From Winogradskyella thalassocola (lineage in GTDB: Bacteria; Bacteroidota; Bacteroidia; Flavobacteriales; Flavobacteriaceae): a stretch of DNA of 64,000 nucleotides. The first letter of the stretch is position 1. Each line of letters begins with the position of its first letter. The position numbers were made by a program, and so were the translations under genes. The stretch covers positions 806,001-870,000 of the forward strand of contig NZ_FNCZ01000001.1 of the NCBI RefSeq assembly GCF_900099995.1, written 5' to 3'. This document shows positions 9,760 to 17,882 of the stretch, one piece after another. Below the pieces are notes generated by a model that saw nothing but the letters and a program-made list of their open reading frames with translations, was not told the DNA's origin and did not search any database.

Positions 9760-9790
9760 TTGGGAAAAAGTTAATTGCGCTGTATCTTTG
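9760..9790 (+). promoter_or_regulatory. promoter of the sdhCAB operon
   Basis: TTG at 9760-9762, 20 bases, then TATCTTTG at 9783-9790, matching the Bacteroidota consensus TTG-N19/20-TAnnTTTG. It lies 25 bases upstream of the sdhC start at 9816. Confidence 0.8.
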
Positions 9791-9815
9791 TTGGACTAAA
9801 TAAATTAGAACTACA

Positions 9816-10487
9816 ATGAGCGGAATTCTAAATTCGTCGATTGGAAGAAAATTTGCCATGGCACTTTCGGCATTCTTCCTAATGATTTTTGTATTACAAC
9901 ATTTTGCAATCAACTTACTATCTGTATTAAGTCCGGATACTTTTAATGAAGTATCTCACTTTATGGGGACATTTTGGGTGATTCAATATGTCATTCAACC
10001 TATTTTAATAATTGGTGTTATTTTTCACTTTGTAATGGGGTTTGTATTGGAAATCAAAAACAACAAAGCAAATGGTGTTAAATACGCTAAAAATAATGGT
10101 GCTGCCAATTCTACTTGGATGAGTAGAAACATGATTTGGAGTGGAGGTTTTATCCTAGCATTCTTAGTTATTCACTTTATTGATTTTTGGATTCCGGAAA
10201 TTAATACAAAGTATATTGTTGGCGATATGTCTGGAATGCACAATGGTGAATTTAGATACTTCCATGAATTACAAGAAAAATTTGTTCCTATTTGGCGCGT
10301 TGCACTTTACTGTGTTGGTTTTGTGTTTTTAGCACTTCACCTATTACACGGTTTTGATTCTGCATTTCAATCGGTTGGAGCAAATAATAAATACACAAAG
10401 GGATTAAAAGGATTCGGAAAAGCGTACGCAATTATTATTCCAGTAGGATTCATTTTTATTGCATTGTTTCATCACTTTAATCACTAA
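9816..10487 (+). CDS. sdhC: succinate dehydrogenase cytochrome b558 subunit
   Basis: 223 aa with five hydrophobic helices, the type B (di-heme, single-anchor) cytochrome b subunit found in Bacteroidota and Bacillus. It anchors the SdhAB dimer in the inner membrane and passes electrons from succinate to menaquinone. Candidate axial heme His residues lie in the helices ([31 protein letters not shown]). The gene order C-A-B with gaps of 14 and 10 bases shows one operon driven from the promoter at 9760. Subunit identity is fixed by the neighbours and by length. Confidence 0.95.
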   Translation: MSGILNSSIGRKFAMALSAFFLMIFVLQHFAINLLSVLSPDTFNEVSHFMGTFWVIQYVIQPILIIGVIFHFVMGFVLEIKNNKANGVKYAKNNGAANSTWMSRNMIWSGGFILAFLVIHFIDFWIPEINTKYIVGDMSGMHNGEFRYFHELQEKFVPIWRVALYCVGFVFLALHLLHGFDSAFQSVGANNKYTKGLKGFGKAYAIIIPVGFIFIALFHHFNH

Positions 10488-10501
10488 AAAACATATCTAA
10501 T

Positions 10502-12514
10502 ATGGCTTTAGATTCAAAAGTACCAAAGGGTCCAATTAAAGATAAATGGACAGATTATAAAAATCACATCGATTTAGTAAATCCTGCCAACAAACGTCAT
10601 ATTGATGTTATTGTAGTTGGAACAGGACTTGCAGGTGGTTCTGCTGCTGCAACTTTAGCAGAGTTAGGCTATAATGTAAAAGCATTTGCTTACCAAGATT
10701 CACCACGTAGAGCACACTCCATTGCTGCTCAAGGTGGTATTAATGCAGCAAAAAATTACCAAGGTGATGGTGATTCTACATATAGATTATTTTACGATAC
10801 CGTAAAAGGTGGTGATTATCGCTCTCGTGAGGCTAATGTTTATCGTTTAGCTGAGGTATCTGCTAATATCATTGACCAATGTGTGGCTCAAGGTGTTCCT
10901 TTTGCACGTGATTATGGTGGATTATTAGACAATCGTTCATTTGGTGGTGTTTTAGTTTCTAGAACATTTTACGCTAAAGGACAAACAGGTCAGCAATTGT
11001 TATTAGGAGCCTATTCAGCAATGAATAGACAAATTGCTCGCGGTAAGATAGAAATGTTTAACCGTCACGAAATGCTAGACGTTGTTATTGTCGACGGAAA
11101 AGCACGTGGGATTATTGCTCGTAATTTAATTACAGGAGAAATAGAAAGACATTCAGCGCATGCTGTTGTTGTTGGTTCTGGTGGATACGGAAATGTTTAT
11201 TTCTTATCAACAAACGCTATGGGCTCTAACGCAACTGCAGCTTGGAAAATTCATAAAAAAGGAGCGTATTTCGCAAATCCTTGTTATACACAAATTCACC
11301 CAACATGTATACCACGTTCTGGAGATTACCAATCGAAATTGACTTTAATGTCAGAGTCATTACGTAATGATGGTCGTATTTGGGTTCCTAAAAACATGGA
11401 AGATGTAATGGCAATTAGAGAAGGTCGTAAAAAGCCAACTGAATTGTCAGAAGATGAACGCGATTATTACTTAGAAAGACGTTATCCGGCATTTGGTAAC
11501 TTAGTACCTCGTGATGTTGCATCGAGAGCAGCAAAAGAACGTTGTGATGCTGGTTATGGCGTTAATGCAACTGGTGAAGCGGTTTATTTAGATTTTGCTT
11601 CGGCTTTTGAGCGCTACGGGAAAGAACAAGCTAAGATTCATAACATAGAAAATCCTAGTCCGGCAAAAATCAAAGAACTTGGTCAGGCTATTGTAGAAGC
11701 TAAATACGGAAACTTATTCCAAATGTATGAGAAGATCATTGATCAGAATCCATACGAAACACCAATGATGATTTATCCAGCGGTACATTATACCATGGGA
11801 GGTGTTTGGGTAGATTATAACTTAATGACAACTATTCCTGGTTGTTACTGTATTGGGGAAGCTAATTTCTCTGATCACGGTGCTAACAGACTTGGGGCTT
11901 CTGCCTTAATGCAAGGTTTAGCTGATGGTTATTTTGTATTGCCATATACAATAGGTGATTATTTATCTGCTGATATTCGTACCGGAAAAATTCCAACGGA
12001 TTCTAAAGAATTTGATGAGGCTGAAAAAGAGGTGACAGAGAGAATAGATTTCTTTATGAACAATAAGGGTACAAAATCTGTAGATTATTTCCATAAGAAA
12101 TTAGGGAAAATAATGTGGGATAAGGTCGGGATGTCTAGAAACGCAGAAGGATTAACAGAGGCGATGGCAGAAATTAAAGCCATTAGAGCAGAATTTTGGA
12201 AAGACATTTATATACCAGGAACGGCAAATGAAATGAATCCAGAGCTAGAAAAAGCAGGGCGTGTTGCCGATTTCTTAGAATTAGGAGAGTTGTTTGCTAA
12301 AGATGCTTTAATGAGAGAAGAATCTTGTGGTGGACACTTTAGAGAAGAATCTGCAGAATTAGATGGCCCTCAAAAAGGTGAAGCGAAGCGTAATGATGAA
12401 GATTTTGCCTTTGTGGCTGCTTGGGAATATAAAGGAGAGCCTGGAGATGCTGTTTTACATAAAGAAGAATTAGAATTTAAAGATATTGAACTAAAACAAC
12501 GTTCATACAAATAA
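10502..12514 (+). CDS. sdhA: succinate dehydrogenase/fumarate reductase flavoprotein subunit
   Basis: 670 aa. The FAD-binding Rossmann motif [17 protein letters not shown] is near residue 40, and the [12 protein letters not shown] segment carries the His that covalently binds FAD in this family. Active-site segments [11 protein letters not shown] and [18 protein letters not shown] are intact. The longer type B form (about 650-670 aa) is normal for Bacteroidota. It oxidises succinate to fumarate in the TCA cycle on the cytoplasmic face of the membrane, or the reverse during fumarate respiration. Middle gene of sdhCAB. Confidence 0.96.
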   Translation: MALDSKVPKGPIKDKWTDYKNHIDLVNPANKRHIDVIVVGTGLAGGSAAATLAELGYNVKAFAYQDSPRRAHSIAAQGGINAAKNYQGDGDSTYRLFYDTVKGGDYRSREANVYRLAEVSANIIDQCVAQGVPFARDYGGLLDNRSFGGVLVSRTFYAKGQTGQQLLLGAYSAMNRQIARGKIEMFNRHEMLDVVIVDGKARGIIARNLITGEIERHSAHAVVVGSGGYGNVYFLSTNAMGSNATAAWKIHKKGAYFANPCYTQIHPTCIPRSGDYQSKLTLMSESLRNDGRIWVPKNMEDVMAIREGRKKPTELSEDERDYYLERRYPAFGNLVPRDVASRAAKERCDAGYGVNATGEAVYLDFASAFERYGKEQAKIHNIENPSPAKIKELGQAIVEAKYGNLFQMYEKIIDQNPYETPMMIYPAVHYTMGGVWVDYNLMTTIPGCYCIGEANFSDHGANRLGASALMQGLADGYFVLPYTIGDYLSADIRTGKIPTDSKEFDEAEKEVTERIDFFMNNKGTKSVDYFHKKLGKIMWDKVGMSRNAEGLTEAMAEIKAIRAEFWKDIYIPGTANEMNPELEKAGRVADFLELGELFAKDALMREESCGGHFREESAELDGPQKGEAKRNDEDFAFVAAWEYKGEPGDAVLHKEELEFKDIELKQRSYK

Positions 12515-12524
12515 GAAAGACGAT

Positions 12525-13271
12525 ATGAATTTAACACTTAAAATTTGGAGACAAAAAGACTCAAAAGCTAAGGGTCAAATGGTCGATTACAAAGTTACTG
12601 ATATTTCAGAGCACATGTCTTTCTTAGAAATGATGGATGTTTTGAACGAACAATTAGTAAACTCTGGTGAAGAGCCTGTTGCATTTGATCATGATTGTCG
12701 TGAAGGAATTTGCGGTATGTGCTCTATGTACATTAATGGTGAAGCACATGGACCAGATAGAGGGGTAACCACATGCCAGTTACACATGCGAATGTTTAAT
12801 GATGGTGATACAATTACTATTGAGCCATTTAGAGCAGCAGCTTTTCCAGTAATTAAAGATTTAGTAGTAGATAGAATGGCTTTTGAGCGTATTCAACAAG
12901 CAGGTGGTTATATTTCTGTAAACACGTCTGGTAACACGCAAGATGCCAACAGTATTCCTATTTCTAAACATGCAGCAGATGAAGCTATGGATGCAGCAAC
13001 TTGTATTGGTTGTGGTGCTTGTGTAGCAAGTTGTAAAAATTCTTCGGCCATGCTATTTGTTGGTGCAAAAGTATCGCAATATGCGTTATTACCACAAGGA
13101 CAAGTAGAAGCGGCAGACCGTGTTCAAAATATGGTAGCACAAATGGACTTAGAAGGTTTTGGTAACTGTACAAATACAGGAGCTTGTGAAGTAGAATGTC
13201 CTAAAGGAATTTCTCTAGAAAATATTGCACGTATGAATCGTGAGTATTTATCAGCGACGCTAAAAGGTTAA
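12525..13271 (+). CDS. sdhB: succinate dehydrogenase/fumarate reductase iron-sulfur subunit
   Basis: 248 aa. The N-terminal [2Fe-2S] ferredoxin domain shows [12 protein letters not shown] with the distal Cys in TTCQLHM. The C-terminal domain shows [13 protein letters not shown] and [13 protein letters not shown] for the [4Fe-4S] and [3Fe-4S] clusters. It passes electrons from the flavoprotein to the cytochrome b subunit. Last gene of the operon, ending 43 bases before the rho-independent terminator at 13314. Confidence 0.96.
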   Translation: MNLTLKIWRQKDSKAKGQMVDYKVTDISEHMSFLEMMDVLNEQLVNSGEEPVAFDHDCREGICGMCSMYINGEAHGPDRGVTTCQLHMRMFNDGDTITIEPFRAAAFPVIKDLVVDRMAFERIQQAGGYISVNTSGNTQDANSIPISKHAADEAMDAATCIGCGACVASCKNSSAMLFVGAKVSQYALLPQGQVEAADRVQNMVAQMDLEGFGNCTNTGACEVECPKGISLENIARMNREYLSATLKG

Positions 13272-13313
13272 ACCGATTACAGCCTTCCTAAAGGAAGACG
13301 TTAAATGATATAT

Positions 13314-13346
13314 AAATCCCAAGCCTAATTATGACTTGGGATTTTT
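13314..13346 (+). terminator. sdhCAB terminator
   Basis: A perfect 10-bp stem, AAATCCCAAG (13314-13323) with CTTGGGATTT (13335-13344), an 11-base loop and then T residues. A smaller CTTCC-TAAA-GGAAG hairpin precedes it near 13284. Confidence 0.85.
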
Positions 13347-13379
13347 ACTTTTCTTATATTTCCCATTTAATATAGCATC

Positions 13380-15152
13380 ATGCAAAATCCAAATACTTTT
13401 TACTCTGAACAATTAGATGATAATCAAACGGCCTCTAAACGTATATTTAAACAACTAAGCTTGTTGAGTATTATACGTCTTGCTGTTTTTGTGCTTACAG
13501 GAATAGGAATCTATTTAACCTATAAAAACTGGCAAGTTGCTTTAGGTATTGGAGTGGTTGGAATGGCAAGTTTTCTTTTTTTATTGTCTCGTTATACAGA
13601 TTTAAAATCGAAAAGAAATTTGCACAAACGACTAATTACTATCAATGAAGACGAATTAAATATTGCAAAAGGAGATTTTCATGATAGATTAGATGGGTCA
13701 GAATTTCAAAACCCTAAGCATTTTTTTAGTTTGGATATTGATTTATTCGGGAAAGGGTCGTTCTTTCAGTTTATAAATAGAACAGCCATAAGGGAAGGTA
13801 CTCAAAAGTTAACCGAAAACTTGCTGTCCAACGATATTACTCATATTGAAGATCGCCAGCAAGCCATAAAGGAAATAGCGGCATTACCAAAATGGAGACA
13901 AAATTATTCGGCAGTTGCACAAGGTGTGGAAATAGAACATTCAGCAGCTTCCATTATTAAATGGTTAAGAGATTATAAACCATTTTTAGGAAAAACGCAG
14001 TATGCACTAACTATCGGTTTTAGTATTGTGTCGTTGGTGATCTTAGGATTGGGAATTATGGAAATTATTCCAATTACTACTATTGGCTATTGGTTATTAG
14101 TGGGACTTGGAATTACTGGAGTATATTGGAAAAAAATAGATACCCTTGCACTACATACAGGACGAGCAAAAGATACGTTTAGGCAATATGCGTTGCTTTT
14201 AGAGGCTATTGAAACAACAGAGTTTAAATCTGAATTATTAAAGTCGAAACAAAAACTAATTCAGTCCGAAGACCAGAAGGCATCTGAAATATTTTCAAAG
14301 TTCTCAAAAACTCTAGATGCTCTGGATAACAGAAATAATCTCATTTCATTGGTTTTGGGTAACGGTTATCTACTGTTAGATATAAGAAATAGTTATAATG
14401 TAGAAAAGTGGATTACCCAATATGCCGATAAAGTGGACGACTGGTTTGAAGTCGTTACCTTTTTTGATGCGTTTAATAGTTTTGGAAATTATGCCTTTAA
14501 CCATCAGAATTTTACCTATCCGACTTTAACCGATGAACCTGTTACGATTTTAGCCGAAGGCCTAGGTCATCCATTATTAAATCCTGAAAAACGAGTTGAT
14601 AGCGATTTAGTATTGAAAAAAGAGCAATTCTTTATAGTTACAGGAGCTAACATGGCCGGAAAAAGCACGTTTTTAAGAACTGTAGCGCTTCATATTGTAA
14701 TGGCTAATGTTGGATTACCTATTTGTGCTAAACAAAGTAAATATAAGCCTATTAAGTTAATTACTAGTATGCGAACTACGGATTCCTTAACAGATGATAG
14801 TTCATACTTCTTTAGTGAGCTTACGAGATTAAAATTTGTGGTGGATACGATAGAAAATGATAAAAATTACTTCGTCATTTTAGATGAAATTCTAAAAGGA
14901 ACCAACAGTACAGATAAAGCGATTGGCTCTCGAAAATTTGTTGAGAAACTTGTAAAACAACATGCCACAGGAATCATTGCAACACACGATTTAAGTCTTA
15001 CTGAAATTGAAACCGAGTTAGAAGCTGTAAAAAACTATTACTTCGATGCCGAGATCATAAACGATGAACTCTTTTTCGATTATAAATTGAAACAAGGTGT
15101 TTGTCAAAATATGAATGCGAGTTTCCTCCTAAAAAAGATGGAGATTATATAA
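13380..15152 (+). CDS. membrane-anchored MutS-like ATPase
   Basis: 590 aa. The C-terminal third is a MutS-type (domain V) ABC ATPase: Walker A GANMAGKSTFLR near residue 421 and Walker B YFVILDEILKGTNSTDK, followed by the conserved His in ATHDLS. The N-terminal part carries two hydrophobic hairpins (about residues 27-65 and 215-255), each looking like two transmembrane segments, and lacks the mismatch-recognition domain with its Phe-x-Glu motif. It therefore belongs to the MutS-related proteins widespread in Bacteroidota rather than to MutS1. Its role is not known; membrane attachment argues against ordinary mismatch repair. Single gene between the sdh terminator and the L27 gene. Confidence 0.85.
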   Translation: MQNPNTFYSEQLDDNQTASKRIFKQLSLLSIIRLAVFVLTGIGIYLTYKNWQVALGIGVVGMASFLFLLSRYTDLKSKRNLHKRLITINEDELNIAKGDFHDRLDGSEFQNPKHFFSLDIDLFGKGSFFQFINRTAIREGTQKLTENLLSNDITHIEDRQQAIKEIAALPKWRQNYSAVAQGVEIEHSAASIIKWLRDYKPFLGKTQYALTIGFSIVSLVILGLGIMEIIPITTIGYWLLVGLGITGVYWKKIDTLALHTGRAKDTFRQYALLLEAIETTEFKSELLKSKQKLIQSEDQKASEIFSKFSKTLDALDNRNNLISLVLGNGYLLLDIRNSYNVEKWITQYADKVDDWFEVVTFFDAFNSFGNYAFNHQNFTYPTLTDEPVTILAEGLGHPLLNPEKRVDSDLVLKKEQFFIVTGANMAGKSTFLRTVALHIVMANVGLPICAKQSKYKPIKLITSMRTTDSLTDDSSYFFSELTRLKFVVDTIENDKNYFVILDEILKGTNSTDKAIGSRKFVEKLVKQHATGIIATHDLSLTEIETELEAVKNYYFDAEIINDELFFDYKLKQGVCQNMNASFLLKKMEII

Positions 15153-15158
15153 TAGGAT

Positions 15159-15240
15159 GTCATTCTGAGCGAAGTGAAGCATCTTTATTCGATATATAAT
15201 AGTATGTAACTATGAGATTCTTCGCATGGCTCAGAATGAC
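15159..15240. repeat. dispersed imperfect inverted repeat (GTCATTCTGAGC type)
   Basis: GTCATTCTGAGC at 15159-15170 is exactly complementary to GCTCAGAATGAC at 15229-15240. The inner parts (GAAGTGAAGCATCT against AGATTCTTCGCATG) also pair imperfectly. Elements of this sequence are common between genes in Flavobacteriia. No coding sequence lies inside. Confidence 0.75.
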
Positions 15241-15248
15241 AAAAAATA

Positions 15249-15280
15249 AAAAACCCTCTCTATAAATAGAAAGGGTTTTA
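15249..15280. terminator. bidirectional terminator between the MutS-like gene and rpmA
   Basis: Arms AAACCCT-C-TCTA and TAGA-A-AGGGTTT pair across one mismatch, with A-runs before and T-runs after on both strands. It can end both the + strand MutS-like transcript and the minus-strand rplU-rpmA transcript. Confidence 0.75.
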
Positions 15281-15304
15281 ATAATTTGATAAGAAATTTA
15301 TTTC

Positions 15305-15565
15305 TTAAGCTTCAAAAGCTTCGATAGAAACATAAGACTTATTGTCTTTTTTCTTAGTAAATTTTACTAGGCCGTCAACTCTAGCATGTAAAGTATGATC
15401 TTTTCCTTGGTAAACGTTTTCACCTGGATGGTGTGTGTTTCCACGTTGTCTTATGATAATGTTACCAGCAATAGCAGCTTGTCCACCAAATATCTTAACG
15501 CCTAAACGTTTTGATTCTGATTCTCTACCATTCTTCGAACTACCAACTCCTTTTTTATGAGCCAT
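15305..15565 (-). CDS. rpmA: 50S ribosomal protein L27
   Basis: 86 aa, full length. The N-terminus [16 protein letters not shown] and the core [20 protein letters not shown] are diagnostic of bacterial L27, which lies near the peptidyl-transferase centre. The N-terminus has no cleavable extension. It lies 42 bases downstream of rplU on the minus strand in the usual rplU-rpmA order and shares its promoter. Confidence 0.98.
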   Translation of the reverse strand: MAHKKGVGSSKNGRESESKRLGVKIFGGQAAIAGNIIIRQRGNTHHPGENVYQGKDHTLHARVDGLVKFTKKKDNKSYVSIEAFEA

Positions 15566-15607
15566 GATCTTAAGGTTTTATTTTGTTAATATTAATGCAA
15601 TTGAAAA

Positions 15608-16264
15608 TTACTTTTCAATTCCACCGTCTAATCTGTCTTGTAATTCTTTTAACTCGTCCCACTTACCATCTGCAGCTAATTTAGCTTGCTTTGGCCAAGT
15701 ATCAGTAACGATGTGTGCTAATCTTGAGCTAGCTTCACTAAGCACAGTGCTTAATTCTTCTGGCTTCGCATTTGCCACTTTTTCAAAAGTTTCAAAACCA
15801 GCAGCAACTAATGCTTCTGCAGCTTTTGGTCCAGCACCTTCGATTTTCTTTAAATCGTCAGCTTTTCCAGTTGCTTTTTTAGGAGCAGCTTTTGCTTCTA
15901 CTTTTGGTTCAGCTTTTTTAACTTCTTTCTTTGGAGCAGCTTTTTTAGCTCCAGAAGCAGTAATACCTTCAATTACGATTTCAGTTAAAGATTGTCTGTG
16001 CCCGTTTTTTACACGGTAACCTTTACGTCTTTTCTTTTTGAAGACGATTACTTTGTCACCCTTAAGGTGTCTTAAGACTTTTGCACCTACTAGTGCTCCG
16101 TCTATAGCTGGGGCGCCTAGAGTAATATTGCTACCATCACCAATTAAAAGAACGTTGTCGAAATCTACTTTCTCACCTTCTTCTGTTGCTAAACGGTTCA
16201 CAAAAACTCTTTGGTCTTTTTCAACTTTAAATTGATGCCCTGCTATCTCTACAATTGCGTACAT
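15608..16264 (-). CDS. rplU: 50S ribosomal protein L21 with C-terminal helix-hairpin-helix-like extension
   Basis: 218 aa, about twice the usual length of roughly 103 aa. Residues 1-102 are canonical L21 (MYAIVEIAGHQFKVEKDQRV start, KKKRRKGYRVKNGHRQ near the end). A Lys/Ala-rich linker (about 105-135) leads to a compact domain (137-218) containing DDLKKIEGAGPKAAEALVAA, a helix-hairpin-helix-type motif, then a helical segment ending in GGIEK. L21 binds 23S rRNA; the added domain is of unknown function and is also known to me from other Bacteroidota L21 proteins. Start chosen at the canonical L21 N-terminus. Confidence 0.96.
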   Translation of the reverse strand: MYAIVEIAGHQFKVEKDQRVFVNRLATEEGEKVDFDNVLLIGDGSNITLGAPAIDGALVGAKVLRHLKGDKVIVFKKKRRKGYRVKNGHRQSLTEIVIEGITASGAKKAAPKKEVKKAEPKVEAKAAPKKATGKADDLKKIEGAGPKAAEALVAAGFETFEKVANAKPEELSTVLSEASSRLAHIVTDTWPKQAKLAADGKWDELKELQDRLDGGIEK

Positions 16265-16302
16265 AGCGTAACGTTTTTATTAATTTGTTTGTTAATTAAA
16301 AT

Positions 16303-16320
16303 GCTTTCTTCTCAGAAAGC
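16303..16320 (-). promoter_or_regulatory. hairpin in the rplU 5' leader
   Basis: GCTTTCT (16303-16309) and AGAAAGC (16314-16320) form a 7-bp stem with a 4-base loop, between the promoter and the L21 start, inside the transcribed leader. Ribosomal protein leaders are often autoregulatory, but no specific match is claimed. Confidence 0.4.
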
Positions 16321-16325
16321 GGATG

Positions 16326-16355
16326 CAAATATACGTCTAAATTATTAATAGGCAA
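16326..16355 (-). promoter_or_regulatory. promoter of rplU-rpmA
   Basis: On the minus strand TTG (complement of 16353-16355), 19 bases, then TATATTTG (complement of 16326-16333). This is a full match to the Bacteroidota promoter consensus, about 60 bases upstream of the L21 start. The + side of this roughly 300-base gap holds a TATTTTTG (16492-16499) that may serve the M16 peptidase gene at 16565. Confidence 0.78.
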
Positions 16356-16564
16356 GTGTTTTAAGGGTTTTAGACCTGTTTTGTTTTAAATAATTGATAG
16401 TTTAGGGAAGTTCGTTAAAATTGATAGCCAGATATAGGGGAATTTTCACACTTTATTATGTTAAAAGGAGAAATCATTGTTTATTTTTGTTGGGCTAGTT
16501 TGTAACAAAATACATTTAGTGAAGACAAACACGTAAACAATTTAAATTTAAAACACATTTAATA

Positions 16565-17881
16565 ATGAAAAAAGGCTTATTTACTCTAGCTCTTTTGTTG
16601 TCGGTTGGATATATGTCAACAGCACAACAAGTAGAATTCGAAGAGTTTGATTTAGACAATGGATTACATGTAATTTTACATCAAGATAACACGGCACCAG
16701 TTGTTTCTACATCGGTAATGTATAACGTTGGTGGAAAAGATGGAGATAGAGAACGAACAGGATTTGCGCACTTTTTTGAACATTTATTGTTTGAAGGGTC
16801 AGAGAACATTGGTCGTGGAGAATTCATGAAAATTATACCTGCAAACGGAGGTACATTTAATGCCAATACATCTCAAGATAGAACTTATTACTTTGAAGTT
16901 TTTCCTTCTAATAAATTAGAATTGGCTTTATGGTTAGAGTCTGAGCGTATGTTACACCCTGTAATTGATCAAGTTGGTGTAGATACTCAAAACGAAGTCG
17001 TTAAAGAAGAAAAACGTCAACGTTCTGGTTCACCTTACGGAGGTTTATTTGAAGCTTTAGGTTCAAACCTTTTTAAAGTTCACCCTTATAAAGATCCAAA
17101 TATTGGGTACATGGAGCATTTAGATGCTGCAACGTTAGAAGAGTTTAATGCTTATTTTGATAAATATTATGGTCCAAATAATGCAGTTTTAGTTATTGCT
17201 GGAGATATTGATATGGCTAAAACTAAAAAATTGGTTGCTGCTTATTTCAGTGAAGTAAAGCCTAGACCAGAAGTGGTAAGGAACTTTCCGAAAGAAGAAC
17301 CTATTACAGAAACTATAAAAGCTCAAGCTTTTGACGAAAACATTCAAATTCCTGCAATTCTAGCTACCTACAGAACTCCAGGTTTTGCGAGTAGAGATGC
17401 TTATGTTTTAGATATGATTTCATCATACTTAAGTGGAGGTAAAAGTTCGGTGTTGTATAAGAAAATAGTTGATGAGCAAAAACAAGCATTGCAATTACAA
17501 GCTGTAAATATTCCACAGATGGATTATAATATATTTACAATTTTCGCTATCCCTTCTGGTGAAACTTCTTTAGATACTATTTTAGAAGAAATTGACGAAG
17601 AGATTGTTAAAATGCAAGGTGAATTAATTGCAGAACGCGATTATCAAAAATTAATTAATCAATTTGAGAATCAATTTGTAAACGCTAATGCTAGTATTGT
17701 TGGTATCGCAGAATCTTTAGCAACAAATTATTTGTTAAAAGGAGATGTAAATTTAATCAATAAAGAAATTGAGATTTACAGATCAATTACAAGAGAAGAA
17801 ATTCAAGCTGTAGCTAAAAAATATTTAAGTAAAAATCAGCGTGTTGAAATAGAATATTTACCAAAAAAAGATGATCAATAA
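16565..17881 (+). CDS. M16B zinc peptidase, catalytic subunit
   Basis: 438 aa. A signal peptide (about 1-20, ending YMSTAQ) sends it to the periplasm. The inverted zinc-binding motif HxxEH is present as HFFEH near residue 70 with the distal Glu in the EVVKEEKRQR segment, so the metalloprotease centre is complete. The Arg/Tyr pair needed from the second half of the peptidase clam shell is not evident here. That pair is found in the next gene, whose reading frame begins at or inside this stop codon. The two most likely form a heterodimeric M16B peptidase. Confidence 0.9.
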   Translation: MKKGLFTLALLLSVGYMSTAQQVEFEEFDLDNGLHVILHQDNTAPVVSTSVMYNVGGKDGDRERTGFAHFFEHLLFEGSENIGRGEFMKIIPANGGTFNANTSQDRTYYFEVFPSNKLELALWLESERMLHPVIDQVGVDTQNEVVKEEKRQRSGSPYGGLFEALGSNLFKVHPYKDPNIGYMEHLDAATLEEFNAYFDKYYGPNNAVLVIAGDIDMAKTKKLVAAYFSEVKPRPEVVRNFPKEEPITETIKAQAFDENIQIPAILATYRTPGFASRDAYVLDMISSYLSGGKSSVLYKKIVDEQKQALQLQAVNIPQMDYNIFTIFAIPSGETSLDTILEEIDEEIVKMQGELIAERDYQKLINQFENQFVNANASIVGIAESLATNYLLKGDVNLINKEIEIYRSITREEIQAVAKKYLSKNQRVEIEYLPKKDDQ

Positions 17882-17882
17882 G

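Noticed and set aside
15564..16235. Plus-strand frames over rplU
   Set aside because: Low-complexity Ala/Phe/Ser translation caused by reading the Lys/Ala-rich L21 linker backwards.
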